A stretch of 64,000 nucleotides of DNA, taken from contig JANMDN010000032.1 of assembly GCA_031376285.1 (NCBI GenBank), forward strand, positions 37,761 to 101,760. The letters run 5' to 3'. This document shows positions 8,695 through 17,312 of this stretch, one piece after another. The position numbers were made by a program, and so were the translations under genes. The notes beneath the pieces were generated by a model. The model saw only the letters and a list, made by a program, of their open reading frames with translations, did not search any database and had not been told where the DNA came from. The stretch's first letter is position 1. Each line of letters starts with the position of its first letter. The stretch is from JANMDN01 sp031376285 (GTDB lineage: Bacteria; Actinomycetota; Thermoleophilia; Miltoncostaeales; Miltoncostaeaceae).

Positions 8695-10059
8695 TCACGG
8701 TCGGAGGTCCATCGGAGGGCAGAGCACGAATTGGGCGAAGTCCTCGGCGGTCCATACCGGCGGGGCCTGCAGTGCTGCGCCCATGCTTGCGTACAGATCC
8801 CACAGATCCGCGGACCGTGCGACCTCGTTCCGGACGAGGTACGGGTCGTCAAGGCTGAAGATCGTCTCGTTGATACTGATGAACTCGTCGCCGGCGCGCG
8901 ACACGAGAATTTTGTTGCCCGCGGGCCCAAACGAGAGGGTTGCCACGTGGCGGGTCTCTCCGGGCGCGAGAGGTGTCAGGGCGTGTGAGTCCCTCGCCGG
9001 AGGGGGTCCGAGAGTCGCCCACGGATCTCCGGCATGATGCCTCTGCCAGTGAGACCACTCGAGTCCGGTGACGGCGATCGGTGCAACGCACCGGGAGCGC
9101 AGGTGAAGTACGGCGGCCTCGAGCAGAGCCTGGATGACGGCGTCGTCTTCGGTGACATCGGTCGTCGCGTTGAAAAGCGCCCGCTCGCCGCCAACCGCCA
9201 CCCATCCTCCTGCTTGAGCGGCGGCGGCGGCGAGTTCCTTGACAAAAGTCCTCCCGCCGTGGGCGAAGCGTCGGGCGACGTCGCTCTCGACCTCGACGGC
9301 CGACTCAATGTCCCGTTGATAGTCGCTAAAGCAGCCGCGCCCGTAGCGCGCCAGGCCATCGAGCAGAAATTGATCCACCAGCGGTGCAGGAACGTCGAGA
9401 TACGCCCTGGCCGATGCAGGAAGGGACGCCCCTTCTCGCGCCAGGGTCTGCAGTTCCGTCAAAGCAAGGGTTCGAATCGTCCCAGCCATGAACATCTCAC
9501 GAGGCGTGATGATGACGTAGTCGTTTCCGGGCACTCGTGCGAGGGCGGCGACGGCGCTGCTCGCGATCCTGCCTCTGTAGTCGAGAGGCACTTGAGGCAG
9601 CCACATATCGGCATGGTCGTTTAGCGTGAGTTGCCCGTGGAGGCCTACCCACCAACGGCAAAAGTTGAATGCCCGAGGAGCAAAGCCCGTGTCGGCCATC
9701 CTCTCGGCAAGGTCACAGCACTGCGCGAGCCAATGCCATGGCCGGTTTGTTTCCTCTACGTGTCCCTCTCGAAGGGCCGTCCACGGATCGACGCCCCCTA
9801 CCGCTTCCGAGAATTCGCGGATCGCGCTGCGGATGCCGGCATCGGAGCCTCCAATTTCGCCTTCGATGCGCTCAAGCAGTCGCTTGCCGAGGTCGAGATC
9901 CTCGGGAACGAGGCTGATTGGTTGCGGCGCAGGCTCGCTCCGAGGCTGTGGCTCAGGCTTGACCTTTCGAAACAGTCGGCGCTTCTGCGGCCGGATGGCC
10001 GAGAAGTAGAGCATCGAGATAACCGCGACCATGATGATCGGAAATACGAGATTTGCCAT
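8695..10059 (-). CDS. N-terminally anchored membrane protein upstream of FtsK-like ATPase (454 aa)
   Basis: A single hydrophobic helix at residues 4-22 (LVFPIIMVAVISMLYFSAI) is followed by a basic stretch (RPQKRRLFRKVK), so most of the protein is probably cytoplasmic. The ~420-residue domain is not recognised. It is mixed, with helical segments (RPWHWLAQCCDLAERMAD) and a C-terminal strand-rich part. The ATG at 10059 has AAAGGAG nine bases upstream. It lies 103 bases ahead of the membrane-helix-free FtsK-like gene on the same strand, so it could recruit that ATPase to the membrane. That role is inferred only from topology and position. Confidence 0.8.
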   Translation of the reverse strand: MANLVFPIIMVAVISMLYFSAIRPQKRRLFRKVKPEPQPRSEPAPQPISLVPEDLDLGKRLLERIEGEIGGSDAGIRSAIREFSEAVGGVDPWTALREGHVEETNRPWHWLAQCCDLAERMADTGFAPRAFNFCRWWVGLHGQLTLNDHADMWLPQVPLDYRGRIASSAVAALARVPGNDYVIITPREMFMAGTIRTLALTELQTLAREGASLPASARAYLDVPAPLVDQFLLDGLARYGRGCFSDYQRDIESAVEVESDVARRFAHGGRTFVKELAAAAAQAGGWVAVGGERALFNATTDVTEDDAVIQALLEAAVLHLRSRCVAPIAVTGLEWSHWQRHHAGDPWATLGPPPARDSHALTPLAPGETRHVATLSFGPAGNKILVSRAGDEFISINETIFSLDDPYLVRNEVARSADLWDLYASMGAALQAPPVWTAEDFAQFVLCPPMDLRP

Positions 10060-10125
10060 CTCAGCATGCTCCTTTGACGAAAGGTCGGCGGCATCTCGGC
10101 TCGTGGCGGTGTCGAGGAACGGACT

Positions 10126-10278
10126 TCATCTCTTGGACAGGCGGGCGACGCGGCTTTGTAGTTGGCGATCCAGGATCGGATGTGCACGAGCGGCGAGCGC
10201 GAGGCAATGCGCGCGAATCGCCTCGCGATCTCGAACGTTCTCCTGGTCGGAATGGTCCAGTAAGTCGAGTGCGCAGTA
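10126..10278 (-). other. Gap 10060-10466 with one protein-like reading frame
   Basis: No clear gene fills this 400-base gap. On the minus strand an open frame ending at 10126 reads DHSDQENVRDREAIRAHCLA, then AARAHPILDRQLQSRVARL, which looks coding, but it has no ATG, GTG or TTG start before an upstream stop. The frame before it (MMTLHGARLATELLTI) would join it after a single-base shift. It may be a decayed or frame-broken small gene. Confidence 0.25.
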
Positions 10279-10466
10279 TCGTTAGCAACTCGGTCGCTAA
10301 CCGAGCGCCGTGAAGAGTCATCATTCGCGGCCCATTGACGGTTTGCGTCCGCCAGCGCGACCGCACTGCCGCGTTGGTCACCACTGGACCAAGCCTCTCC
10401 CGCTCTGCATCGCCGCACCAATAGGCAGGTTCTCGCGGAACATGTTCCGCGCTACTTGGGCGGCAG

Positions 10467-11396
10467 TCACTCATCGAGCCGCTCTCGTTCGAACGCGCTC
10501 AGCGCACCGACGGGAAAGTTGGTATCGATCCATCCGGCGGATCGCAGGTTCCGGAGGCCGCCATCCACGAGCCTGGCATGAGCGGCGGTACCCGCAAGAG
10601 CCGGGTCGAGGTAGTCCTCGAGGAAGCGGGCAAAACCCATGAGGGTTAAACCCCCTCCGGGGGCGAATTCAGCCATGCGCTCGACCATCCGCTCGGCGAG
10701 ACGTTCGACAAAAATGTAGTGGTCGACGCCGGTCGCCATTGCGATCGCTGGCTGAATGGTGATCGACTCCGAACGGAACTCTGCGCTCGAGAGCACGGGG
10801 CCCCGCAGCAGGAGGGTGCCAAGTTCCCACCACGGGTGGTCGAGATCAACGACGTCCACCGGTTCTATACCCGCCCGGTGCTCGATACGTTCGGGTCGAC
10901 GCGCAGCGGCCGCACTGATCGCGGCGTCAAAGTAATACTGGCGCGTCGGTCCAAACGATGAGTCGAACACCGGCAACCCGAAGAACCCATCGTCCGATGG
11001 CGGTTGACCCGTGACGATCTGATACCGCTCAAGATAGAACGACGGGAGGTTGAACCTGAGGTTTGTCACCCGCATTTGACAGAGCGCGAGCATTGCAGCG
11101 TCCGCCAAGTCCATGAACGAGGCGGGGCCGTCCAAGAACTTCGATGCATACTTCCAGGCGCCGACGGCCTCCCACTCCCCGCCAGAGCCATGCCTTCGCA
11201 GCTCGCCCATCGCGGTTGCCCGATTGCTCCGCTCGCCGCAGAGTTGCCATTGGAGCGGGGCCAATGGTTCACTCGCGGACGACCAGTCAGGCACGCCGCT
11301 TAGATCAGGACCGAGAAACTCGAATCGACCGAATCTGGCCACTGCCTCCGGGGTAGTGAGGTCCTGCCGTCCAGCCTTCCGGGATAGCCAGCCCAT
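10467..11396 (-). CDS. Hypothetical protein, MGWL N-terminus (309 aa)
   Basis: Unknown function. It begins MGWLSRKAG, like the MGFF genes on the other side of the FtsK/WXG block, then has PEAVARFGRFEFLGPDLSG and a Trp/Tyr-rich middle (FNLPSFYLERYQIV, FGPTRQYYFDAAIS). There is no membrane segment. The distant resemblance to the 2132-2977 product (an aromatic EAVGAWKYASKFL segment followed by a helix) suggests a small family associated with this cluster. The start ATG has only a weak GAGGG upstream. It lies first in the downstream half of the cluster. Confidence 0.72.
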   Translation of the reverse strand: MGWLSRKAGRQDLTTPEAVARFGRFEFLGPDLSGVPDWSSASEPLAPLQWQLCGERSNRATAMGELRRHGSGGEWEAVGAWKYASKFLDGPASFMDLADAAMLALCQMRVTNLRFNLPSFYLERYQIVTGQPPSDDGFFGLPVFDSSFGPTRQYYFDAAISAAAARRPERIEHRAGIEPVDVVDLDHPWWELGTLLLRGPVLSSAEFRSESITIQPAIAMATGVDHYIFVERLAERMVERMAEFAPGGGLTLMGFARFLEDYLDPALAGTAAHARLVDGGLRNLRSAGWIDTNFPVGALSAFERERLDE

Positions 11397-11636
11397 GTGA
11401 TCAGTACCCTCGTTCGCATGCGCGAGCCGTGAGCAAGACCGGATGGCCTGTACTATTGAACGCCTCGCTGCAGAGGCGGCTGTGGTCCTGCCGGCTCGAC
11501 ATGTCGCGCTGGCGCCAGGACCGCTGAATCAAAAGCCCGACAGCATGCGAGAGGACTGTTTTCGATTCGGATCGAGCGCTGGAGCGAGGGCAGACTGAGA
11601 CAGTCCGATCAGGCGCTTGACACTGCTGGCGCTTCC

Positions 11637-12098
11637 TCATGCGTGTGAGTAGTGACGGGAGGTCGCCGTGGGATCGCGCTTCTCTATTGCGCTCACCACG
11701 CGGTCGAACTGGTTGCGGATCGTCTTGGCGGCAATGGGGTTCACCTTGCCGTTCTCGTTCATCTTGAGCACTGCCGTGAAGAGTTGGGCGATTGTCTGGC
11801 CGGTTTCGCCAGTCTCGACATCGATGGCGATCACGCTTCCGAAGTAGAACGCAGCGCCGAAGCCGTCCTGATATCCACCAGGCTTGATCGCGTGCGTCCG
11901 CTCTTCCCGACTGTTGCGGACCCACTCCGCGGCAGCCTTGGCACCCGCAGGCGGCGGGACCAGCTTCCAGCTGGATGCGTTCGCCAATCCCTCCTTCAGC
12001 CAGCGCTTCTTGCCGAGGGCCTCCTGGAAGAGATCCACGACGTCCGTCCCAGTCAACACTGTTGTGATCTCACAGCGCAATGCACCACGTACCGCCAT
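11637..12098 (-). CDS. Hypothetical protein (153 aa)
   Basis: Not recognised. I start it at the ATG at 12098, which is preceded by a purine-rich GAGTGGGGG, rather than six codons earlier. The product is a soluble alpha/beta protein with FQEALGKKRWLKEGL, a strand-like segment FGSVIAIDVETGETGQ and a helical C-terminus (NPIAAKTIRNQFDRVVSAIE). No signal peptide or membrane helix is visible. It lies between the MGWL gene and a zinc-ribbon gene, all on the minus strand. It may be part of the cluster, but the 240-base gap downstream leaves this open. Confidence 0.6.
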   Translation of the reverse strand: MAVRGALRCEITTVLTGTDVVDLFQEALGKKRWLKEGLANASSWKLVPPPAGAKAAAEWVRNSREERTHAIKPGGYQDGFGAAFYFGSVIAIDVETGETGQTIAQLFTAVLKMNENGKVNPIAAKTIRNQFDRVVSAIEKRDPTATSRHYSHA

Positions 12099-12160
12099 CG
12101 TACCCCCACTCTCCATCGCTGCCCGCAGACACGTTAAGACGTTCTTGGGCGGGTCGACTA

Positions 12161-12316
12161 CTAGTAGTTTTTACCGTGTTTCGGGCACAACCATCCGCGC
12201 ATGCCGCAGGCGCTTATGCACTGTCCCGGCGCTTGGCCGTCCCGGCAGACTTCGCAGCGGGTCATTCGGACCACCTTGTTGCACTTCGGGCAATACTTGT
12301 CTCTCAGTACGGCCAT
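12161..12316 (-). CDS. Small zinc-ribbon protein (51 aa)
   Basis: Eight or so cysteines and histidines in 51 residues: YCPKCNK, RCEVCRDG, GQCISACG, WLCPKHGK. These form two or more CxxC-type knuckles expected to bind zinc. A perfect AAAGGAGGT lies eight bases before the ATG at 12316, so this short gene is well supported despite its size. Small zinc ribbons of this kind often bind nucleic acid or act as structural adaptors. No specific family was recognised. Confidence 0.68.
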   Translation of the reverse strand: MAVLRDKYCPKCNKVVRMTRCEVCRDGQAPGQCISACGMRGWLCPKHGKNY

Positions 12317-12612
12317 GACAGCTACCTCCTTTGCTGGAGCGGGCTCCGTAAGCGGGTCAGCCTGTCGGTCAGCCATAACACACAATGCGACCGGCCAACC
12401 GGTGGGGCGTAAGCATTGAGTGGTGGGATCTTCCTCCAACGTGTCTGGGTGGTTGCGCAGCCGCATTGCGCCGACATAGGGCGAGCCTACGTTGCCTGGG
12501 TGTAGCAGGTCCCGCTCCTGGTTCCGACGGAACGCGAGCAAATGGCAAGCACCGTCGATGGCCATCGGTGCTCCGGCACGCTTCGTACTGGGGCCGTGGT
12601 AGCGTCGCCTTC

Positions 12613-13272
12613 GTGACTGCGAAGGCCCGACGAGTTGGACTTGCGTGTGGGATCGTCGGCCCTCTCGCGCTCCTCGTGCTCCTCGCCTCGGTGACCGTCG
12701 TAGACCGCCGATTTCTCGCTGATGCTGGGTGGTCGGCGATCAGTCGTACCGATGTCGCGTGGCCGAGCATCCTGACGTTGGGGCCTCATGGTGTGCTCGT
12801 CCAGGTGTGCTTTGTCGTGACTGGACTCCTTGGCGTTGGGTCTGCGCTTGCGCTGGCGATCGTTGTTCCGCCCGGTTCGGCAAAGGTCGGAGTGATGTTG
12901 CTCGGGCTGATGTCGGTAGCGGTCTGCTTCATGGCGTTTCGGCCGGATGCGCCGGGGGCCGTCGGCGCGCCGAGCTGGCATGACCACATCCACAACGGTG
13001 TGTATCCGTTGATCCCGTTCTCTGCGCTGGTTGGCTCTGCTTTGTCAGCGGCCAGTTTGGCGCATGTGGCGGGCTGGAAGGGGTTTTCGAGAGTGTCTCT
13101 TGTTGTCCTTGCGCTGGTGGTCATCGCGATTGGGAGTTCGTTCGTCGGTGCCGTCGCCCAGCTTGCCCGGTATGTCTTACTCGCTTCGATGATCGCGTGG
13201 TCCGAGGGGTTTGCTTTGGCTGGGCGGAGGGCCACGTCCGATAGCGCTCGCTCGCAACTTCTGAGCACTTGA
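12613..13272 (+). CDS. DUF998-like polytopic membrane protein (219 aa)
   Basis: Six hydrophobic helices with conserved small-residue patterns: LACGIVGPLALLVLLASV, then ISRTDVAWPSILTLGPHG, a SALALAIVVP helix, MLLGLMSVAVCFMAF, a WHDHIHNGVYPLIPFSALV loop-helix, and two C-terminal helices. The layout, including the HDHIHNG segment between helices, matches DUF998 family integral membrane proteins of unknown function. The likely start is the GTG at 12613, since upstream codons give an atypical basic leader. It is the only plus-strand gene inside the large minus-strand run, and may be an independent insertion splitting it. Confidence 0.78.
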   Translation: MTAKARRVGLACGIVGPLALLVLLASVTVVDRRFLADAGWSAISRTDVAWPSILTLGPHGVLVQVCFVVTGLLGVGSALALAIVVPPGSAKVGVMLLGLMSVAVCFMAFRPDAPGAVGAPSWHDHIHNGVYPLIPFSALVGSALSAASLAHVAGWKGFSRVSLVVLALVVIAIGSSFVGAVAQLARYVLLASMIAWSEGFALAGRRATSDSARSQLLST

Positions 13273-13532
13273 CGGTGCGCCGGTGCGTGCTGCCCTACGC
13301 CGGAGGGCTTGATAGCCAGCACGCTTGGACGTTCTACTTGCGGGTACCGGGTTGGGTCCGCCGCTGGTTGATCCGCCTGCGGGAGGGCCTACTGCCGCCG
13401 GGCTTGGGGGCCTTTCCGGACACTTGCGTCTCCTTGGATCGACGTCTCATGCGCCGTGGATTCGACGCGATTCGATCGTGCCACGGTGTGGTGCCGCACA
13501 CACCCGAGAATTCTCGGGCTACCGGAGCCGCC

Positions 13533-14462
13533 TTACCCGATCGTTCCACCCGCGCCCTTTGGCGGCGCGTCGTACCTCCTGAAAGCGGTCTCGCGGCGGC
13601 CGGAGGATGCGGGATCGGCGCCGAAGAAGTAGAACGCGGGGATCATGGCTTCGGTGGAGAGCACCGACGATTCTTGTGATTGGCGGCGTGCGTGATCGTG
13701 AGCGAGGATCGCGTGGGTGGTTCGGATCCATCTGAACCCATACTCCCGTGCCCGCTGCCAGAGCACCTCGCGCGGGAGTTTCTCAGAGTTCAGCTCGCTT
13801 CGGAGTTCCCCACGTAGGTCGTTGAGCCTGTCGGCGATGCTCTGCTCGCTCGTGGTTGGCGGGGCGCCGAGCTTCCTGAGCAGTTCAGCGATGGCGTTGT
13901 TCGAGGCGCCATCTTGTAGAGCGGAGAGCAAGATTAGGTGGTGGTCGATCTTCTGACGATTGGCATGTGGTACCGACAGGACGGGCTCGGGATAGGTGTC
14001 TCGTTCGCCAGCGAGTGCTCGGAGTGCCGCCTCGAGAGCCTCTCGCTCCGGGTCGTGAACATTCTTGTCGCAGTAGAGGTCACCGCCGTAGAAGCTGAAC
14101 GCGAACGTATCGCGTTCATCGGCGCGAGCGGTCCAGAGGACGAGCTTTGGACGTTGCGGCCAGTCCGCTCCCAGCCGGACGTTGAGTTCGAGCAGAAAGC
14201 GGATTGCGTTCGGCTCACCTTTCGCATCCTTCTGCCAGGGAATCCAGTCGTCAATAATCACCACGTCAGGCGAGTAGCGGCAGATCATGTCGATCGCTTG
14301 GACGGCGGTGCGTGCAAGAAGGGGAGGGACCAACCTCTCCTTGTAATCGCCCTCGAAGCGATCGACGTACCTATCCCAGTGGTGGTCGAGGTCTTCGAGG
14401 ATTAGGACGTGGGGCAGCTGCCCAGCGCTACTCGATGCGCGTTCGCCCCTCTGATCGCTCAT
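13533..14462 (-). CDS. Response-regulator-like protein with receiver domain (309 aa)
   Basis: The N-terminal ~150 residues form a receiver domain: acidic pocket HVLILEDLDHHWDRY, phospho-acceptor region DVVIIDDWIPW, the T in VLWTARADE and the invariant Lys in LYCDKNV are all present. The C-terminal half (KIDHHLILLSALQDGASNNA, then a helical EQSIADRLNDLRGEL region) may be an output domain but is not a clear DNA-binding domain. The ATG at 14462 lies inside the end of the preceding gene (35-base overlap), with GGGAG upstream. Pairing with the kinase-like membrane protein is strongly suggested by that overlap. Confidence 0.8.
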   Translation of the reverse strand: MSDQRGERASSSAGQLPHVLILEDLDHHWDRYVDRFEGDYKERLVPPLLARTAVQAIDMICRYSPDVVIIDDWIPWQKDAKGEPNAIRFLLELNVRLGADWPQRPKLVLWTARADERDTFAFSFYGGDLYCDKNVHDPEREALEAALRALAGERDTYPEPVLSVPHANRQKIDHHLILLSALQDGASNNAIAELLRKLGAPPTTSEQSIADRLNDLRGELRSELNSEKLPREVLWQRAREYGFRWIRTTHAILAHDHARRQSQESSVLSTEAMIPAFYFFGADPASSGRRETAFRRYDAPPKGAGGTIG

Positions 14463-16407
14463 TCTCAGCCTCTCCCTCGCCGTCGCCACGGTCCTCGAGC
14501 ACCCTGGCGTCGAAGTGAAGCCGTACGATAAAGATCGATCGACCGCGAAATGGGCTGGCCGGGTCCGAAAGGCTCAGGCGCCGCTCGACCATCGTGCCTC
14601 CGGGAAGACGCCGCGCCGCTCCCTCGATCGCATCACCCCCGGTGCCGCGGCCGACATGCCCGTCCTCTCGTGGCTCATTGATAAAGCTCATTTCAAGGGT
14701 GTGTTGGGAGAGGATCTCGAAGTTGGTATGGAGAGGTCCGGAACCGTGTCCAAGGGCCTCGAATGCGGCGAGTCGTGCGACTTTCGCGAGATCGCGACGG
14801 AATCGTCGGCCGACGAGGGCGTGCTTGAGCTTGGGAGGCCAGAAGGTCGGATGGATCGAGGTCGCCTCGTCGGCGAGTCGCGTGCCAGCCTCGGGGAGGA
14901 TCCGGATTGCTTCGTCGAGGATGTCGCCGAGTGTGCGTCTCGTTCGCCACGGACTCTGCGCGGTGGTCTCAGCCCGCACAACGAGGACAGCCCGGTCGAG
15001 TATGGCCGATGCTTCGACGAGGGCCAGGTTGGGAGTTGAGGAGCCTGCTTTGTCGCCCAGGCCGCTGATGGCTTTGGACGCCATGCTGAGCGCGTTGAGG
15101 GCATCGGCGGTGAACTGTTTGCGTTCGCGTTTCGAGGCGAGCGCGCGCCCACCCCGGCGGCGCAGCACGTCCCAGAACGCCGCGACCGTGAGTGGGAGGA
15201 TCAGCCCATAGCTGCAAGAGATGAGGATCAGGGCGACGACACCGAGGAGGGTCTCAGCGGTAACTGCCAACGGCGACGAGATTCCGTGAAGGGCCGTGCC
15301 GGTGAGAAACAGGCCGAGGACGGCTGCGCTGAATCCGATGAGGACACGGGCTCGCCAGGTGGGGCGCTGCAGCCAGTTCAAGACCCCGGTGGAGAATGTC
15401 GCGCTCGCCCACGAAGGGCATGCAACGAGCAGCGCGACGCTGATTGGAAGTTCGATGGCAGTCAGTGCCCGTCGGACGCGGACGGCATTGGCTTGTTCGG
15501 CGCGCGCTACCACGAAGGGGGCTGCAAGCGCAGTCGCAACCGACCAAGCGACGGCGAAGAGCCAAACGACGTCGGCAAGTCGCGTCGGCGGGTAGTGCGG
15601 GACCACTCCGACGCCCGGCCAGAGTGCCAGTGTCGGGACGTTCACGACGATGATCGCTCGGAGCCAGAGCGTCGCGAGGAGGGACAACCACTCGATTCGA
15701 ACGGTATGGAGAAGGCGCACAATGTCGAGCACACCGCCGATGGGAGCCCAGAGCCGAGCGGCACCAGCGGGCAGGTTGTTCGGATCACCCCAAAGGCGCA
15801 TCGTGGAGTGCCTGTCCTGAGTATTCGCGGTGTGGCTCCCGCCGACGGTCTGCTTGGCTTGCTTCTCGTAGCGGGCGTAGAGCCGCTCTTCGCCTTCCGT
15901 GACCTTGATAGCCGCCTGGCGAATCCTCGCAAGGCTCGATGCAGAACTGCCGACGAGAGCCGCGATCCCTCGATCGACGGCTTGCGTCGTTTCGCGCTTT
16001 AGGTGGTGGGCGGTCAGATAGGTCTCGAGAGCGAGTTGGCGCCTGTTCGCTGCAGACTGTTGCTCGACGACGACCATGAAGGCGCGGGCGGCTTCCGTGA
16101 GGACCCTGGACGTGAGGAGCAGCGGTATGGCGAGTGCTACTGCGGTGATCCACCAGTCCCGTGTGCCCCGGTAGGACAGGAGTGCGAGCACTACGATCGG
16201 TCCACCGATGCCAAGTGACGCGGTGCCTGACGCCACTGCGATCGGTGCGTGCCCGTCGCTTGACCGAACTCCGAACCATCCGACAACGGCGGCGGCGAAC
16301 AGCATTGCGAGTGCGGATGGCCCGCCGAATGCGGCCGTGACGAGGCATGCCCCAATCTGGACTGTCACAACAGCCACGAACGTGAGCGCGCCTCGGCCGG
16401 CTGCCAT
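14428..16407 (-). CDS. Membrane protein with degenerate histidine-kinase-like ATPase domain (659 aa)
   Basis: The protein has at least eight hydrophobic helices in two groups, roughly residues 5-110 and 230-420, separated by a soluble helical segment. The last ~200 residues look like a GHKL ATPase: an N-box-like AKVARLAAFEALGHGSG and a G-box-like GRGTGGDAIEGAARRLPGG, although the usual Asn is not evident and I cannot place a phospho-acceptor His with confidence. The following receiver gene overlaps its 3' end. I read it as a divergent membrane sensor of a two-component pair. Whether it has kinase activity is uncertain. Confidence 0.72.
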   Translation of the reverse strand: MAAGRGALTFVAVVTVQIGACLVTAAFGGPSALAMLFAAAVVGWFGVRSSDGHAPIAVASGTASLGIGGPIVVLALLSYRGTRDWWITAVALAIPLLLTSRVLTEAARAFMVVVEQQSAANRRQLALETYLTAHHLKRETTQAVDRGIAALVGSSASSLARIRQAAIKVTEGEERLYARYEKQAKQTVGGSHTANTQDRHSTMRLWGDPNNLPAGAARLWAPIGGVLDIVRLLHTVRIEWLSLLATLWLRAIIVVNVPTLALWPGVGVVPHYPPTRLADVVWLFAVAWSVATALAAPFVVARAEQANAVRVRRALTAIELPISVALLVACPSWASATFSTGVLNWLQRPTWRARVLIGFSAAVLGLFLTGTALHGISSPLAVTAETLLGVVALILISCSYGLILPLTVAAFWDVLRRRGGRALASKRERKQFTADALNALSMASKAISGLGDKAGSSTPNLALVEASAILDRAVLVVRAETTAQSPWRTRRTLGDILDEAIRILPEAGTRLADEATSIHPTFWPPKLKHALVGRRFRRDLAKVARLAAFEALGHGSGPLHTNFEILSQHTLEMSFINEPREDGHVGRGTGGDAIEGAARRLPGGTMVERRLSLSDPASPFRGRSIFIVRLHFDARVLEDRGDGEGEAENERSEGRTRIE

Positions 16408-16475
16408 CGTTCAGCGACTCCGTCGGGCCGATGTGGACGTCTGGCTCTGCGTCAGGGATCCAAGGGGTGGCTTGC

Positions 16476-17312
16476 CTATCCACCTTGGAGAACGCTGTCG
16501 ATTCGGTGGAGTCGATCGGCAAGCGCCGGGTGGGTGCCGAGGATCGCGTCGCGAAGGCCTGTTGGGTCGTTTGGTCCGAAGCGGGCGAGCAGGCGTCGTA
16601 GCGGCCTGCCGTAGCCGAGGCGCGCTGCGACCTCGTCGCAGTGGAGTTCCGCCGGTTTCGAGCTGAGCGCGATCGCGATCCGGACGGGCCACCCGAGGAG
16701 CATGCCAGCTCGTCGACCGATAGAGCCGAGGCGCCCGAGCGTGCCGTCGAAGATGAAGAGGTAGTAGCAAGCGAGCATGCGTGCGGCTGGTTGGTAGCCG
16801 AGGTGGTGACCGACCTCGTGCGCAACGAGGGCTCGAATCTCATCTTTGTCGAGCTGCTCGATCGCGTCTGCCGACAGGGCGATGACGTCAAGACCGACAG
16901 CGCACGCATTGATGAAGAAGGGCGGATGCAGGCAGCCGGGCGGGCAGGGCCACGTGCGCAAGTTGAATGTCCGAGAGGCGTCCAGTCCCGCGCGTCGGCT
17001 TACGTCGGCGACGAGTGGAGAGAGTCGTTCGTACTCACGAGGGGTGCAGTCCCGAAGTCCGACGAGTCGTGATGCGAGTGGGGCGCTCCAGCTGGGGATC
17101 AACGTCGCGACGCCTCCCAGGGCCCACAGACAGACCAGACCAATCCCAACGAGGGGCGCTTTCAAACCGATGAGGAGCGCTAGGGGCCCAATTGGGAACG
17201 CGAGGCCGACAACGAACGCCGTGATGACTGTGCCGACCTCGAGCGCCGCGTATCGGTCGGGTTGGCGTCGCCCTCCCTCAAGCAGGCCGACAATCGTCGC
17301 GGCGGAACTCAC
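16476..17312 (-). CDS. M48-family membrane metalloprotease (278 aa)
   Basis: Zinc-protease motif HEVGHHLGY sits in ALVAHEVGHHLG (HExxH), and a third-ligand motif AELHCDEVAARLG lies about 65 residues later, as in Ste24/HtpX-type M48 peptidases. Two hydrophobic helices precede the catalytic domain (residues ~28-72) and others flank the active site (YYLFIFDG region, GMLLGWPVRIAIAL). The GTG at 17312 has GAGGAG upstream and overlaps the previous stop. Its place inside an operon of membrane proteins suggests quality control or processing of a cell-envelope component; the substrate is unknown. Confidence 0.85.
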   Translation of the reverse strand: MSSAATIVGLLEGGRRQPDRYAALEVGTVITAFVVGLAFPIGPLALLIGLKAPLVGIGLVCLWALGGVATLIPSWSAPLASRLVGLRDCTPREYERLSPLVADVSRRAGLDASRTFNLRTWPCPPGCLHPPFFINACAVGLDVIALSADAIEQLDKDEIRALVAHEVGHHLGYQPAARMLACYYLFIFDGTLGRLGSIGRRAGMLLGWPVRIAIALSSKPAELHCDEVAARLGYGRPLRRLLARFGPNDPTGLRDAILGTHPALADRLHRIDSVLQGG

